From the NCBI GenBank assembly GCA_024695225.1, contig JAILIO010000139.1, forward strand, positions 1-59,864: DNA of 59,864 nt, written 5' to 3'. Below are positions 8,946 to 17,502 of the stretch, one piece after another. How positions within the stretch are numbered: position 1 is the first letter of the stretch; every line of letters starts with the position of its first letter. A program made the position numbers and the translations under genes. The stretch comes from Lachnospiraceae bacterium. GTDB taxonomy: Bacteria > Bacillota > Clostridia > Lachnospirales > Lachnospiraceae. The notes under the pieces were generated by a model that saw only the letters and a program-made list of their open reading frames with translations, made no database searches and was not told the origin of the DNA.

Positions 8946-10079
8946 ATGGTTTTAAAGAGAAGGATGGCGGCGTGCCTCGTGGCAGTGTCCCTGATATTTA
9001 CGGGATGCAGCGCAGCGGGAACAGGCGCGGATATAAAGGACCCTGCCGGCACCGGGACAGAAACCGGGACAGTACAGGAGACGGAGGCTTCAGCGACTGC
9101 GGAGAGTTCAGATACAGCTGCAGGCACAGGTGAAACATCATCTGACAACTCCGGGGCAAATGAAAGCGCAGCCCTTCAGGGTACCTCCGCAGCGGAGACT
9201 CTCCCCTATGAGGAGAGTGATATGTACTCAGGGACGGGCAGTTCATTTACCCCTGACCCCAACTTTACAGAGCTTGAGCCGGACAGTCCGGAGCACCCCT
9301 GGAAGGAGAAATATAACCAAAAGAATCCCTGCAGGATAGTGTTTCTGGGGGACAGCCTTTACGAGGTTGGGAGGGAGAGCGATTCGGTCCCCCTGAGGGT
9401 TTGGAGCGACCTCATGAATGAGGAGTTCACCTGCACAGTATACAATCTGGCCATGGGAGGCACCTGCGCGGCTCTCCAGTCAAACGAGACCAATAAGCTC
9501 GAACTCTGGGACAGCAGATCCCTCACCGGGATGGTGCATATCCTGACCGGGGATATAGACGACAGCATACTGAAGGGGTACAAGACTCAGGAGATATACA
9601 GGTCCATAGGGGATCTGCAGACCGTGGATTATTTCATAATAGGCTACGGTACCAATGATTTCCTTTCAAAGATCCCTTTGGAGCGGGAGGGCATACCTTA
9701 CGCCCACGATCCCTACGGTTACCGGGGAGCCATGAATTATGCCGTGGAGACCATGATGAGTGAGTTTCCAAACGCCAGGATACTGGTGTGCACACCCCTT
9801 TACGCCCAGTTTTTCGGGGCTGACAGGTCCTATCTTGGGGACGCTTTTTCGTACAATAACGGATATGGCACCCTTCAGGACTACATAGGAGTCTGCCACA
9901 ATGTGGCATCCTCCGCCGGAGCCATGGTGTTCAACGGATATGACAATGCGAACATAAATGTTGGCAACGCATCGGAAACCCTGATGGACGACGGGATACA
10001 CCTGACTGCCGAGGGAAGACAGAGATATGCAGATGCCATAGCGAGACTGCTTCTGGAAAATAATGACGGCAAGGGATGA
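8946..10079 (+). CDS. SGNH/GDSL-hydrolase lipoprotein
   Basis: 378 residues. MVLKRRMAACLVAVSLIFTGCS is a lipoprotein signal with lipobox IFTGC, so the mature protein is membrane-tethered outside the cell. A Thr/Ser/Glu/Gly-rich linker of about 90 residues follows, then a complete SGNH domain: block I FLGDS, block II NLAMGG, block III GYGTNDF and block V DDGIHLTAEG, giving the Ser, Gly, Asn and Asp/His set. Such proteins remove or transfer acyl groups on surface glycans, as DltD, AlgJ/X and PatB do. ATG 8946 (AGAGGGAAAG upstream) is chosen because it starts the signal peptide. It is followed 18 bases later by a carrier protein and then an MBOAT gene. Confidence 0.85.
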   Translation: MVLKRRMAACLVAVSLIFTGCSAAGTGADIKDPAGTGTETGTVQETEASATAESSDTAAGTGETSSDNSGANESAALQGTSAAETLPYEESDMYSGTGSSFTPDPNFTELEPDSPEHPWKEKYNQKNPCRIVFLGDSLYEVGRESDSVPLRVWSDLMNEEFTCTVYNLAMGGTCAALQSNETNKLELWDSRSLTGMVHILTGDIDDSILKGYKTQEIYRSIGDLQTVDYFIIGYGTNDFLSKIPLEREGIPYAHDPYGYRGAMNYAVETMMSEFPNARILVCTPLYAQFFGADRSYLGDAFSYNNGYGTLQDYIGVCHNVASSAGAMVFNGYDNANINVGNASETLMDDGIHLTAEGRQRYADAIARLLLENNDGKG

Positions 10080-10097
10080 CAAAAGGAGGTATGGACT

Positions 10098-10352
10098 ATG
10101 ACAAGGGAAGAGGTATATGAGACTTTGAATGAGGTCTTCAGGGACGTGTTTGACGATCCGACGCTGACTGTCTGTGATGAGACTACTGCCGAGGACGTGG
10201 AGGACTGGGACTCCCTGGAGCATATAAATCTTGTGGCAGCTGTGGAGCAGGAGTTTGGCGTGAGTTTTTCTCTTGGCCAGGTGCAGTCCATGAAAAATGT
10301 TGGAGAGATGGTGGATATAATACTCAGTCAGACAGAATCAGGCGAGTTCTGA
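10098..10352 (+). CDS. Acyl carrier protein (DltC/ACP-like)
   Basis: 84 residues, acidic, with the carrier motif EDWDSLEHINLV; S39 of DSL is the expected phosphopantetheine site. Start ATG 10098 has AAAGGAGG about nine bases upstream, the best ribosome binding site in this operon. Its place between an SGNH lipoprotein and an MBOAT protein is the arrangement of dlt-type operons, where the carrier hands an activated acyl or aminoacyl group to the membrane enzyme. No adenylating ligase is encoded nearby, so the loading enzyme and cargo are unknown. Confidence 0.88.
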   Translation: MTREEVYETLNEVFRDVFDDPTLTVCDETTAEDVEDWDSLEHINLVAAVEQEFGVSFSLGQVQSMKNVGEMVDIILSQTESGEF

Positions 10353-10359
10353 CAGCCTG

Positions 10360-11817
10360 ATGTCTGTCACGTCCTTTTATTTTTTGATATTTACTGCAGT
10401 CCTGCTTGCAGTTTACTATCTTGTGCCGGAGAGGCTCCGCGCAGCCGTGTTGCTGGCTGCGGGGGGCTTTTTTGTGTATTTTGGAGGAGGCTTTAAGGCC
10501 CTCATTCTCATGGCGCTCCAGTGCCTTATAGTGTGGTTCCTGACAGCAAGGCTTTCCGAAGCACAGGGGAAAATAAGGACGGTCCTTTTTGTGATCTCGA
10601 TCGCCCTTTGCCTCTGCCCTCTGATACTCCTTAAATATATAGGGATACAGGGCTTTATGGCGCCTGTTGGGATATCCTACTACTCCTTGAGCCTTGTCAG
10701 CATGACTGCGGATGTTTATCTGGGGATGGGAAAAGCACCCGGGGTTTCGGAGGCATTGCTCTTTGGCTCTTATTTCCCGGCTCTCACCTCCGGCCCCATC
10801 CTGTATTACCGGGAAGACTCCGGGGAACTGTTGGGGCTGTACGCTTATTCCCGGGAGAATGTGCTGAGGGGGCTCCAGCGCATGCTGTGGGGGCTTATGA
10901 AAAAGCTTGTGATATCGGAGAGACTTGCCGTGATCGCAGGGGCTGTTTTCGGTGAACCTGAGACCTACGGGGCGGTCTGGCTGATCATCGGCACTTTTTC
11001 TTTCTCCTTCCAGCTGTATACCGATTTCTCCGGCTGCATGGATATCATATTGGGGCTTTCAGAAGCTCTTGGCATTCATCTTCCCGAGAATTTTGACAGG
11101 CCTTTTCTCAGCCGGACCGTGGCTGAATACTGGCGCAGATGGCATATGACCCTGGGGGCTTTCATGAAGAATTATCTGTTTTACCCCCTTCTCCGGACCC
11201 GGCTCTTTACCGGCCTGAACAGGAAACTTAAAAAGAGCATGGGGAAAAAGGCCGGCAAGACCGCAGTCACAGCCCTTGCCATGCTGGTCCTTTGGACTGC
11301 CGTGGGATACTGGCATGGGGGTGATATCAAATATGTGATAGGCTCAGGCCTTCTGCACTGGTTTTATATAGTAACAGGCGAAATTATAAATCCTAAATTT
11401 AACAAATTCTGGAAAAGGTTCTCCTTCGGCCCGGATGCCCCCTGGCTGAATGCCCTTAGAGTGGTGCGGACCTTCTGCCTGGTGAGCATAGGATTCGTGT
11501 TTTTCAGGGCAGACACCGCAGCCTCTGCAGTGGTGATATTGAAGCGCATATTCACAGGAGCTTCGGGCACCGGATCCTGGAGTGATATTGGTATGGCCGC
11601 AAAAGATACAGCTGTTATGTTAATGTTTCTTTTAATAATGATCTGCATTGAATTTATGGCAGACAGGTGCCCGGGGAAGGATATAAGGCTTAAGATATCC
11701 GGATTCAGGCTGCCGCTGCGGTGGACCATCTGGTTTGCCCTTATCTTTTCTGTCATCATATTCGGCAAATATGGACCCGGCTACGATGCAGCTGCATTTA
11801 TATATCAGGAGTTCTGA
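10360..11817 (+). CDS. MBOAT O-acyltransferase (DltB/AlgI family)
   Basis: 485 residues, about eleven helices. Family landmarks are PVGISYYSL (102-110), SGPILYYRE (144-152), FSFSFQLYTDFSGCMDI (213-229), YWRRWHMTL (257-265, H262) and AVGYWHG (314-320, H319). H319 lies in the conserved buried catalytic-histidine region of DltB/AlgI. It moves acyl groups from a cytoplasmic donor, here plausibly the adjacent carrier protein, across the membrane to an acceptor. Eight bases separate it from the carrier gene with no good ribosome binding site, suggesting coupled translation. The end shares one base with the next start. Confidence 0.9.
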   Translation: MSVTSFYFLIFTAVLLAVYYLVPERLRAAVLLAAGGFFVYFGGGFKALILMALQCLIVWFLTARLSEAQGKIRTVLFVISIALCLCPLILLKYIGIQGFMAPVGISYYSLSLVSMTADVYLGMGKAPGVSEALLFGSYFPALTSGPILYYREDSGELLGLYAYSRENVLRGLQRMLWGLMKKLVISERLAVIAGAVFGEPETYGAVWLIIGTFSFSFQLYTDFSGCMDIILGLSEALGIHLPENFDRPFLSRTVAEYWRRWHMTLGAFMKNYLFYPLLRTRLFTGLNRKLKKSMGKKAGKTAVTALAMLVLWTAVGYWHGGDIKYVIGSGLLHWFYIVTGEIINPKFNKFWKRFSFGPDAPWLNALRVVRTFCLVSIGFVFFRADTAASAVVILKRIFTGASGTGSWSDIGMAAKDTAVMLMFLLIMICIEFMADRCPGKDIRLKISGFRLPLRWTIWFALIFSVIIFGKYGPGYDAAAFIYQEF

Positions 11818-13634
11818 TGAAAGCTTTTGGAAGAGAGAAGATACATATAAGGCCACAGGTGCTGGCAGTGCTGATCTTTCTGGCGCTGGTGGCAGTTTCT
11901 GCTGTGATCCTCGGTGAAGACAAAATGGTGATCGCAGTCCAGGACGATCTGGATCTGTTTCAGGCAGAGTATGCGGACCTCAGAAACACGGGCACATTCT
12001 TTTCCCAGGGGGCAGTGAGCTCTGAACTGGGTGGTGTCACAAGAGACGCCATGCCGACGGAATTGAGCCTTACAGCCCTCATCTATATGATATTCCCGCC
12101 CTTCCCGGCGTATATCGCAGTTTACATACTGAAGGTACTGATATCCGTGTTTTCCTTTGGCCTTCTTTCCTGCGAGCTGTACGGATACGGAGATAAAACT
12201 GCAGGGGCAGGGCTTTCTGCAGGGTTCCTCTACGGGATATTGAACCTGTTCCCTGCCTATGGCATTGCTTTTGCATCCGTGCCCCTTGCGGTTTATTTTT
12301 TCATAAGGCTTGTAAATACGGGCAGGAAGCGGTATCTCCTCTGTCTCTTCCTGTATCCCTTTGTCTCCTATCTGTCATATCTGGGACTGTTCATCCTCAT
12401 GTGGGCCTTTGTATTCTGGGTGATCCTGTCTGTCAGGAGAAGGAAACCGGAGCTCAAAATGCTTGCAGGTGTGATATGCCTGGGGGCAGGCTATGTCTGT
12501 TTTGAATACAGACTGGTGAGGCTGACTGTAACCGGCCCGGAATCCATAAGGTCTTTATTTACATGGCCTGATATGAGCCTTGTTGAGGCACTCGGGGAAT
12601 CCCTGGATGTGTTTCTGAAAGGGCAGATGCATTCCGATGCCGCGGTCACCTTCTTCGTGCTGCCGCTCTGCGCGATCTACCTGATATACATCATCTTCCG
12701 GAAGATGCGGCCCTCCGGCGGGGGACCTGAAGAGGGGATTTCAGGCAGGAACTTCCCGGGCGGGTCCGGAGAGGATCATACAGATGAAAAGGCCTCAGGC
12801 AAATATCTTACAGCAGAAAGTGTATTCCTGGTTTCTGCCGCAATGATCGCAGTAAACTCCGTTATATACGGGATGCAGGATATAAAGGCGGTCCGGGATC
12901 TGGTGTGGGGTATCTTCCCCTTTATGTCATCCCTTCAGTTTGACAGGGCCGTTTTCCTGAACCCATTCCTCTGGTACCTGGCATTCCTGTCTGTAATGTT
13001 GTCTGTCAGGAGAGAGGCTGTCCGCAATCTCATGGCGGCTCTGGCAGCTCTTATGATCCTCCTGCATCCCGGCACCTACAACGACATCCTGAACACCGCA
13101 AAACAGCAGGCCCTTGAAGTCCTCACAGAAAAGGAGGGGGGATCCCTGACCTACGGTGAATTCTATGACACCGAAATGTTTTGCGCCATAAGGGAGGATC
13201 TGGGCTATAATGGAGAGTGGTGCGTATGTTACGGGCTTTATCCCGCAGAACTAAACTATAACGGCTTCAGGACCCTGGACGGGTATCTGGGTTTTTATCC
13301 CCTGGAGTACAAGGAGCGTTTCAGAGAGGTCATAAAGCCTGCCCTCGACATGAACCCCTGGGCCCGGGAATATTATGACGGCTGGGGCGCCAGATGCGTT
13401 CTGTTTTCCGGGACCGGACAGAATATATGGTCCGGGGAAAGACGGTTTGACATAGAGGATTCAAATATTTATATTGATACAGAGGCTTTGAAAGCCATGG
13501 ACTGCAGGTGGCTGTTTTCCCGATACCGCCTGGAAAACGCTGAAGAAACAGGACTTTACGGCGAGCGGGTGTACAGCGGAAAAGCCCCCTACAGCGTGTA
13601 TGTGTACGGTCTGGACCCCGGGGATGAAGATTAG
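11817..13634 (+). CDS. DUF6044/YfhO-like polytopic membrane protein
   Basis: 605 residues. One helix, then an outer loop with VIAVQDDLDLFQAEY, about ten more helices and a large soluble outer C-terminal region of roughly 160 residues. The DDLD loop and overall plan match DUF6044 (B. subtilis YkoS type) and YfhO-like glycosyltransferases; family naming is from memory. A hydrophilic Gly/Pro/Glu-rich insert (about residues 300-330) splits two helices. The long upstream extension is rejected: ATG 11817, inside TGATGA with AGGAG six bases before it, is the natural coupled start. Probable sugar transferase acting on the glycan modified by the preceding module. Confidence 0.65.
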   Translation: MKAFGREKIHIRPQVLAVLIFLALVAVSAVILGEDKMVIAVQDDLDLFQAEYADLRNTGTFFSQGAVSSELGGVTRDAMPTELSLTALIYMIFPPFPAYIAVYILKVLISVFSFGLLSCELYGYGDKTAGAGLSAGFLYGILNLFPAYGIAFASVPLAVYFFIRLVNTGRKRYLLCLFLYPFVSYLSYLGLFILMWAFVFWVILSVRRRKPELKMLAGVICLGAGYVCFEYRLVRLTVTGPESIRSLFTWPDMSLVEALGESLDVFLKGQMHSDAAVTFFVLPLCAIYLIYIIFRKMRPSGGGPEEGISGRNFPGGSGEDHTDEKASGKYLTAESVFLVSAAMIAVNSVIYGMQDIKAVRDLVWGIFPFMSSLQFDRAVFLNPFLWYLAFLSVMLSVRREAVRNLMAALAALMILLHPGTYNDILNTAKQQALEVLTEKEGGSLTYGEFYDTEMFCAIREDLGYNGEWCVCYGLYPAELNYNGFRTLDGYLGFYPLEYKERFREVIKPALDMNPWAREYYDGWGARCVLFSGTGQNIWSGERRFDIEDSNIYIDTEALKAMDCRWLFSRYRLENAEETGLYGERVYSGKAPYSVYVYGLDPGDED

Positions 13635-13693
13635 GCGCCGGGGCCTTTATCAATAAACCCGGGTCCTGATACCCGGATATACGGAGGTGTGAA

Positions 13694-14677
13694 ATGCCTG
13701 TAAAAATCCATTGTTTCATGGGAAAGATCGGATGGGAACTGAGGAAGCGCGTGCCTTCCCTCTCCAGCGACAGCTATCTGAAGCTGCAGTTTGTGACCAG
13801 GAGAAAACTCCAGCAGCGCTACATCGAATACTTCAACAACAGCCCTGAGACCCCCAAACCCCTTGTGGTGAACATCGAGACCATAAACCGCTGCAACTCC
13901 ACCTGCGAGTTCTGCACCGCAAATAAAAACGCTGAAAAGAGACCTTTCAAGCGCATAGAGGAAGACCTTTATTATTCCATAATCGACCAGCTTGCGGACT
14001 GGGGCTACAGAGGACATCTGACGCTGTACGGCAACAATGAACCCTGGCTGGACAACAGGATAGTGGAGTTCCACAAGTACGCCAGGGAGAAGCTTCCGGA
14101 TTCATTTATATTCATGTCCACCAACGGCCTTATCCTGGATGTGGACAAGGTGAAACAGATAAAGCCCTACGTGAACCAGCTGATCATAAATAATTACAGC
14201 TACGAGATGAAGCTTCACGAGAATCTGCAGATCGTCTACAGGTATATCGAGAAGCATCCTGAGGAGTTCGAGGATGTGGATGTGCTCTTCCAGATCAGGT
14301 ATCTGGGGGAAGTCCTGACAAACAGGGCCGGCAGCGCACCCAACAAGCAGTCCACCGGGAAGATCATAACAGAGACCTGTCTCATGCCCTTTACTGACAT
14401 GTGGATCGAGCCCGACGGGAGAATGGGCATCTGCTGCTGCGACAACTTTGAGACCACATGCCTTGCGGACCTTACAAAGACTCCCTTAAAGGAAGCCTGG
14501 GAGGGAAAGCCTTACAAAGCTTTGAGGGAAGCGGTGGCCCAGGGCCGTGACAAATATCCCTTCTGCAAATACTGTGATTTCATAGATGCAGGACTCAGGA
14601 TGGACGCAGTGAAGGATGAGCTGAACCATTCGGAGGTGCTCCACGGCGCAAGACAGTCCCTGAAGAGACTTAAGTGA
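13694..14677 (+). CDS. Radical SAM/SPASM-domain protein
   Basis: 327 residues. CNSTCEFC (C67, C71, C74) is the CX3CX2C cluster-binding motif for the S-adenosylmethionine-cleaving 4Fe-4S centre. The C-terminal third has a SPASM-like cysteine set: ETCLMPF, GICCCD, TTC and FCKYCDF. SPASM proteins bind extra clusters and modify peptides or small substrates. There is a strong ribosome binding site ACGGAGGTG. It is the last gene of the operon that begins at 8872 and ends in the hairpin at 14711. No small peptide substrate gene is visible nearby, so the target could be a sugar, lipid or carrier-bound group; unknown. Confidence 0.85.
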   Translation: MPVKIHCFMGKIGWELRKRVPSLSSDSYLKLQFVTRRKLQQRYIEYFNNSPETPKPLVVNIETINRCNSTCEFCTANKNAEKRPFKRIEEDLYYSIIDQLADWGYRGHLTLYGNNEPWLDNRIVEFHKYAREKLPDSFIFMSTNGLILDVDKVKQIKPYVNQLIINNYSYEMKLHENLQIVYRYIEKHPEEFEDVDVLFQIRYLGEVLTNRAGSAPNKQSTGKIITETCLMPFTDMWIEPDGRMGICCCDNFETTCLADLTKTPLKEAWEGKPYKALREAVAQGRDKYPFCKYCDFIDAGLRMDAVKDELNHSEVLHGARQSLKRLK

Positions 14678-14710
14678 TCTTCGTAACAGCGTAAGATAAA
14701 GGCATTAGAT

Positions 14711-14742
14711 AACCCCCTTGAGAAGATATCCTCAAGGGGGTT
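14711..14742. terminator. Bidirectional intrinsic terminator
   Basis: Perfect 12-bp stem AACCCCCTTGAG / CTCAAGGGGGTT with an 8-base loop (14723-14730), followed by TGTTATCATCTGTTT. It sits between the convergent radical SAM (plus) and FAD oxidoreductase (minus) genes and can serve both. Confidence 0.85.
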
Positions 14743-14789
14743 TGTTATCATCTGTTTGCGGCATCCGCTGTTCCCGCAGGTGTACGGTC

Positions 14790-16373
14790 TCAGTCCATTT
14801 CGTTGTCTTCAGGTTTTTCCTGGGCTTCGTGGTAGTCCTTCTCCGTGTTCACGCTCCAGACATTGTCCTTATTTTTCCTGCCGCTCATTATGTTGTTCAC
14901 GGCTTCGAAAGACGTGCACATGCTGTGATCTATGTTGTTGTAGCGGTGCTGACCGTTTCGCCCCACGCAGTACAGGTTTTCAATGCCTTTCAGCCAGTCC
15001 ACCAGAGTGTCTATCTCGTCATAGGTGTCAAAGTATGCGGGGTAGGCCTTCTTGACCCTCTCCACATGGGTGTCCAGCACGCAGGCGGGATCGTCTATGA
15101 TCCCCAGCTTCACCATCTCTTTTACTGCGCCTCTGGCAAACTTGGAGTCCTCCAGATTCCAGTACCTGTCCCCCTCATTTACAAAGTATTCGAGACCCAT
15201 CCACACAGTGTTCTCCAGGTCCTTTATCATGTAAGGGGACCAGTTGTTGTAGATCTGGAAACGTCCCATCTTCACGCTCCTGTCCTGCACGTAGATCCAG
15301 CAGTCAGGGATTATGTTTGAGACTGTCTTCATCTGGGTTTCATTCTTCAAAAGCAGGTTCTTCCTGGGGATCAGCACTCCCAGTGTCATGTAGTCCCTGT
15401 AGGGAAGCCCTGCGGCGATCCTGGCAGGGTCTGAGGGCACGTCGTTCATGCCTGCCACCAGGTCCTTTATGGGCATGGAGGAAATGATCACATCTCCGGA
15501 AAGCTCGTGTTCTTTCCCCTCCGGATCCGTATAGACGACTCCGGTGAGCCTGTCCCCGTCCTTTATGATCTTTACCACCTTGCTGTTTTTGAGGATATTA
15601 CCTCCCAGCTCGGACACCTTTTTCGCTGTCACATCCCAAAGCTGGCCGGGGCCTAACTTGGGATAGCTGAATTCCTCTATGAGGGATGTCTCAACCTTCC
15701 TGTTCTTCTTTCCGAAGGCCTTCCCCAGCACATCCTTGATGACCGCCACTATGGAAAGTCCCTTGACCCTCTGGGCTCCCCAGGAGGCATCGATCTCGCT
15801 GGGGTGTCTCCCCCAGAGATTCTCGGTATAGTTCTCAAAGAACATGGAATAGAGTTTCTTTCCGAAACGGTTTATGTAAAAGTTCTCAAGGTTTGTCTCC
15901 TCTTTCTTGAAGAGTACAGCCTTTATGTATGAGAATCCCACTTTTATGGTGGTGGCAAGCCCCAGAGTCTGAAGGGTCTTAAGCTTCAGGGAGATGGGAT
16001 AATCAAAGAACTTTTTGTCAAAGAATATCCTGGATACCCTGTGGCGGCGGAGCATGACCACATCTGTCTTCTCAGGGTCCGGACCGCCTTTTTTGAGCGG
16101 CATCTGCCTGCCCAGCATGATGTCGTCCTTCGTGGGACTGCCCTGGAGAGGAAGCATCTTCTCCCACCACTCATTTACCTCCGGCACTTTGGAGAAAAAT
16201 CTGTGGCCGCCCATATCCATCCTGTTGCCATGCCAGGATACGGTCTTTGAGATGCCGCCGAAGTCATTGCTCTCTTCGAGAACCGTGACTTCATAGCCGC
16301 TGTTTCTGTTCAGGAGTTCGTATGCGGCAGTGAGTCCCGCAGGACCCGCGCCTATGACTATTGCTTTTTTCAT
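14790..16373 (-). CDS. NAD(P)/FAD-dependent oxidoreductase (UDP-galactopyranose mutase-like)
   Basis: 527 residues. The N-terminal VIGAGPAGLTAAYELL is the FAD Rossmann motif, followed by VLEESNDFGGISKT and MGGHRFFSK, a pattern shared by UDP-galactopyranose-mutase-like and protoporphyrinogen-oxidase-like enzymes of capsule loci. The C-terminal NLYCVGRNGQHRYNNIDHSM is the second FAD-contacting segment; its RYNN.DHSM is particularly mutase-like, though the protein is longer than the roughly 370-residue bacterial Glf. Substrate uncertain: a nucleotide-linked or lipid-linked sugar is likely from context. Single-gene unit between its own promoter (16421-16450) and the hairpin at 14711. Confidence 0.75.
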   Translation of the reverse strand: MKKAIVIGAGPAGLTAAYELLNRNSGYEVTVLEESNDFGGISKTVSWHGNRMDMGGHRFFSKVPEVNEWWEKMLPLQGSPTKDDIMLGRQMPLKKGGPDPEKTDVVMLRRHRVSRIFFDKKFFDYPISLKLKTLQTLGLATTIKVGFSYIKAVLFKKEETNLENFYINRFGKKLYSMFFENYTENLWGRHPSEIDASWGAQRVKGLSIVAVIKDVLGKAFGKKNRKVETSLIEEFSYPKLGPGQLWDVTAKKVSELGGNILKNSKVVKIIKDGDRLTGVVYTDPEGKEHELSGDVIISSMPIKDLVAGMNDVPSDPARIAAGLPYRDYMTLGVLIPRKNLLLKNETQMKTVSNIIPDCWIYVQDRSVKMGRFQIYNNWSPYMIKDLENTVWMGLEYFVNEGDRYWNLEDSKFARGAVKEMVKLGIIDDPACVLDTHVERVKKAYPAYFDTYDEIDTLVDWLKGIENLYCVGRNGQHRYNNIDHSMCTSFEAVNNIMSGRKNKDNVWSVNTEKDYHEAQEKPEDNEMD

Positions 16374-16420
16374 TTGGCACAGAACCTTTCACATGAAAAT
16401 ATGGAATAAATTTAAGGAAT

Positions 16421-16450
16421 AGTATATCATAGCGGCGTAAGAACTTGCAA
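16421..16450 (-). promoter_or_regulatory. Promoter of the FAD oxidoreductase gene
   Basis: On the minus strand: TTGCAA (16445-16450), 18-base spacer, TATACT (16421-16426), with TGA directly before the -10 giving an extended -10. Start of transcription near 16414, about 40 bases before the ATG at 16373. Confidence 0.65.
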
Positions 16451-16470
16451 TCCAAAAAGATGCCATAACC

Positions 16471-17502
16471 ATGATAATATTCAAGCTCATATCCCTCATA
16501 TTCTGGCTGGGGCTTATCCCTTTTGGGATAGGTCTTCTCGTGTCCCTGTTTTTGCCGGAAAAGGAGATATCCATACTTTCTGTTACGGTTTCCGGTTATA
16601 TGGCCTATTGGTCTCTCTTTGAGATAACTGCTCTTCCCTTTTTGCTCCTGGGGAAGGGGGTCCCTGTGTTTGACTCTCTTTCTGCAGTGTTTGCAGTCCT
16701 GTCCGCCATGGTATCCCTTTCCGGTTACATCCTGAGAAGAGGGAAGTTAAGGGGGCTTATCCCGGATATCAGACCGGTATTCCCGGCGATCCTTTCATTT
16801 GCGGTGATCGCATTCATCCTTGTGATGAACACCCGCACTGCCTTCTTTGACGGCGATGAAGCCTACTACACCGGACAGGCTCTGGCAGCGCAGCAGACGG
16901 GATATCTGTATTACAGATCCCCCTACACCGGAACCTGGGCCTATTTTGACAGCAGGCACGCCCTGGCAATGCTCCCGGTATGGGAAGCTTTCATAGGAAA
17001 GATGAGCGGACTCCACGCAGCTGTGATAAACCACACGGTCATGAGCTTTGTGATGATCCCGCTGTCCATGGGAGCTGCGGCCCTCGCTGCAGGAACAGTC
17101 CTTAAAAAAAGAAGTTCTCTCTGTATTTTCACAGCCCTGTACGGAGCAGCCCTGGTGTTCTCCAGGATGTCCATCTACAACCGGGGGACTTTTCTCATCA
17201 CCAGGACCTCCCAGGGAAAGGCTGCCGCTGCGGGCTTCTTCATGACACTTCTACTGTGGCTTATATTTATATCCATGGAGCAGTATCGGGAAAACAGGAC
17301 ATTCCCCCTGCTTCTCATGCTGTCAGGGCCTGCGGTGGGGCTGTTCTCTTCCCTTGCGCTTCTCCTCTGCATGATGTTTTTATTTACGGCTTTTGCCCTT
17401 TACGCTATCCTTAAGAAGAGCCTGAGACCGTTGATATATGCGGGTCTCTCCTGTGTCCCGCAGTTCCTGTATCTGCTGCTCTACATGGGGGCCGGCTCAT
17501 GA
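16471..17502 (+). CDS. DUF6077-like membrane protein, N-terminal part of a split gene
   Basis: 343 residues, about nine helices. An outer loop contains TRTAFFDGDEAYYTGQ and DSRHALAMLPVWEAF, the signature I associate with DUF6077 GT-C-like proteins; the DGDEAYY acidic motif would bind the polyprenyl-phosphate sugar. The protein stops abruptly after YMGAGS, and the next ORF, overlapping by ATGA, supplies what looks like the missing C-terminal half. No good ribosome binding site precedes ATG 16471. A run of five G lies at 17487-17491, immediately before the break. Confidence 0.6.
   Translation: MIIFKLISLIFWLGLIPFGIGLLVSLFLPEKEISILSVTVSGYMAYWSLFEITALPFLLLGKGVPVFDSLSAVFAVLSAMVSLSGYILRRGKLRGLIPDIRPVFPAILSFAVIAFILVMNTRTAFFDGDEAYYTGQALAAQQTGYLYYRSPYTGTWAYFDSRHALAMLPVWEAFIGKMSGLHAAVINHTVMSFVMIPLSMGAAALAAGTVLKKRSSLCIFTALYGAALVFSRMSIYNRGTFLITRTSQGKAAAAGFFMTLLLWLIFISMEQYRENRTFPLLLMLSGPAVGLFSSLALLLCMMFLFTAFALYAILKKSLRPLIYAGLSCVPQFLYLLLYMGAGS

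Noticed and set aside
11721..11816. Upstream extension of the DUF6044-like protein
   Set aside because: It overlaps the MBOAT coding end; the coupled TGATGA start at 11817 with AGGAG is far better.
13659..13676. CCGGGT/ACCCGG hairpin before the radical SAM gene as a terminator
   Set aside because: Short stem, no T tract, and it directly abuts the ribosome binding site; an effect on translation is possible but not supported.
14718..15320. 200-residue plus-strand ORF opposite the FAD oxidoreductase
   Set aside because: Antisense to conserved FAD-binding sequence and begins in the terminator region; no ribosome binding site.
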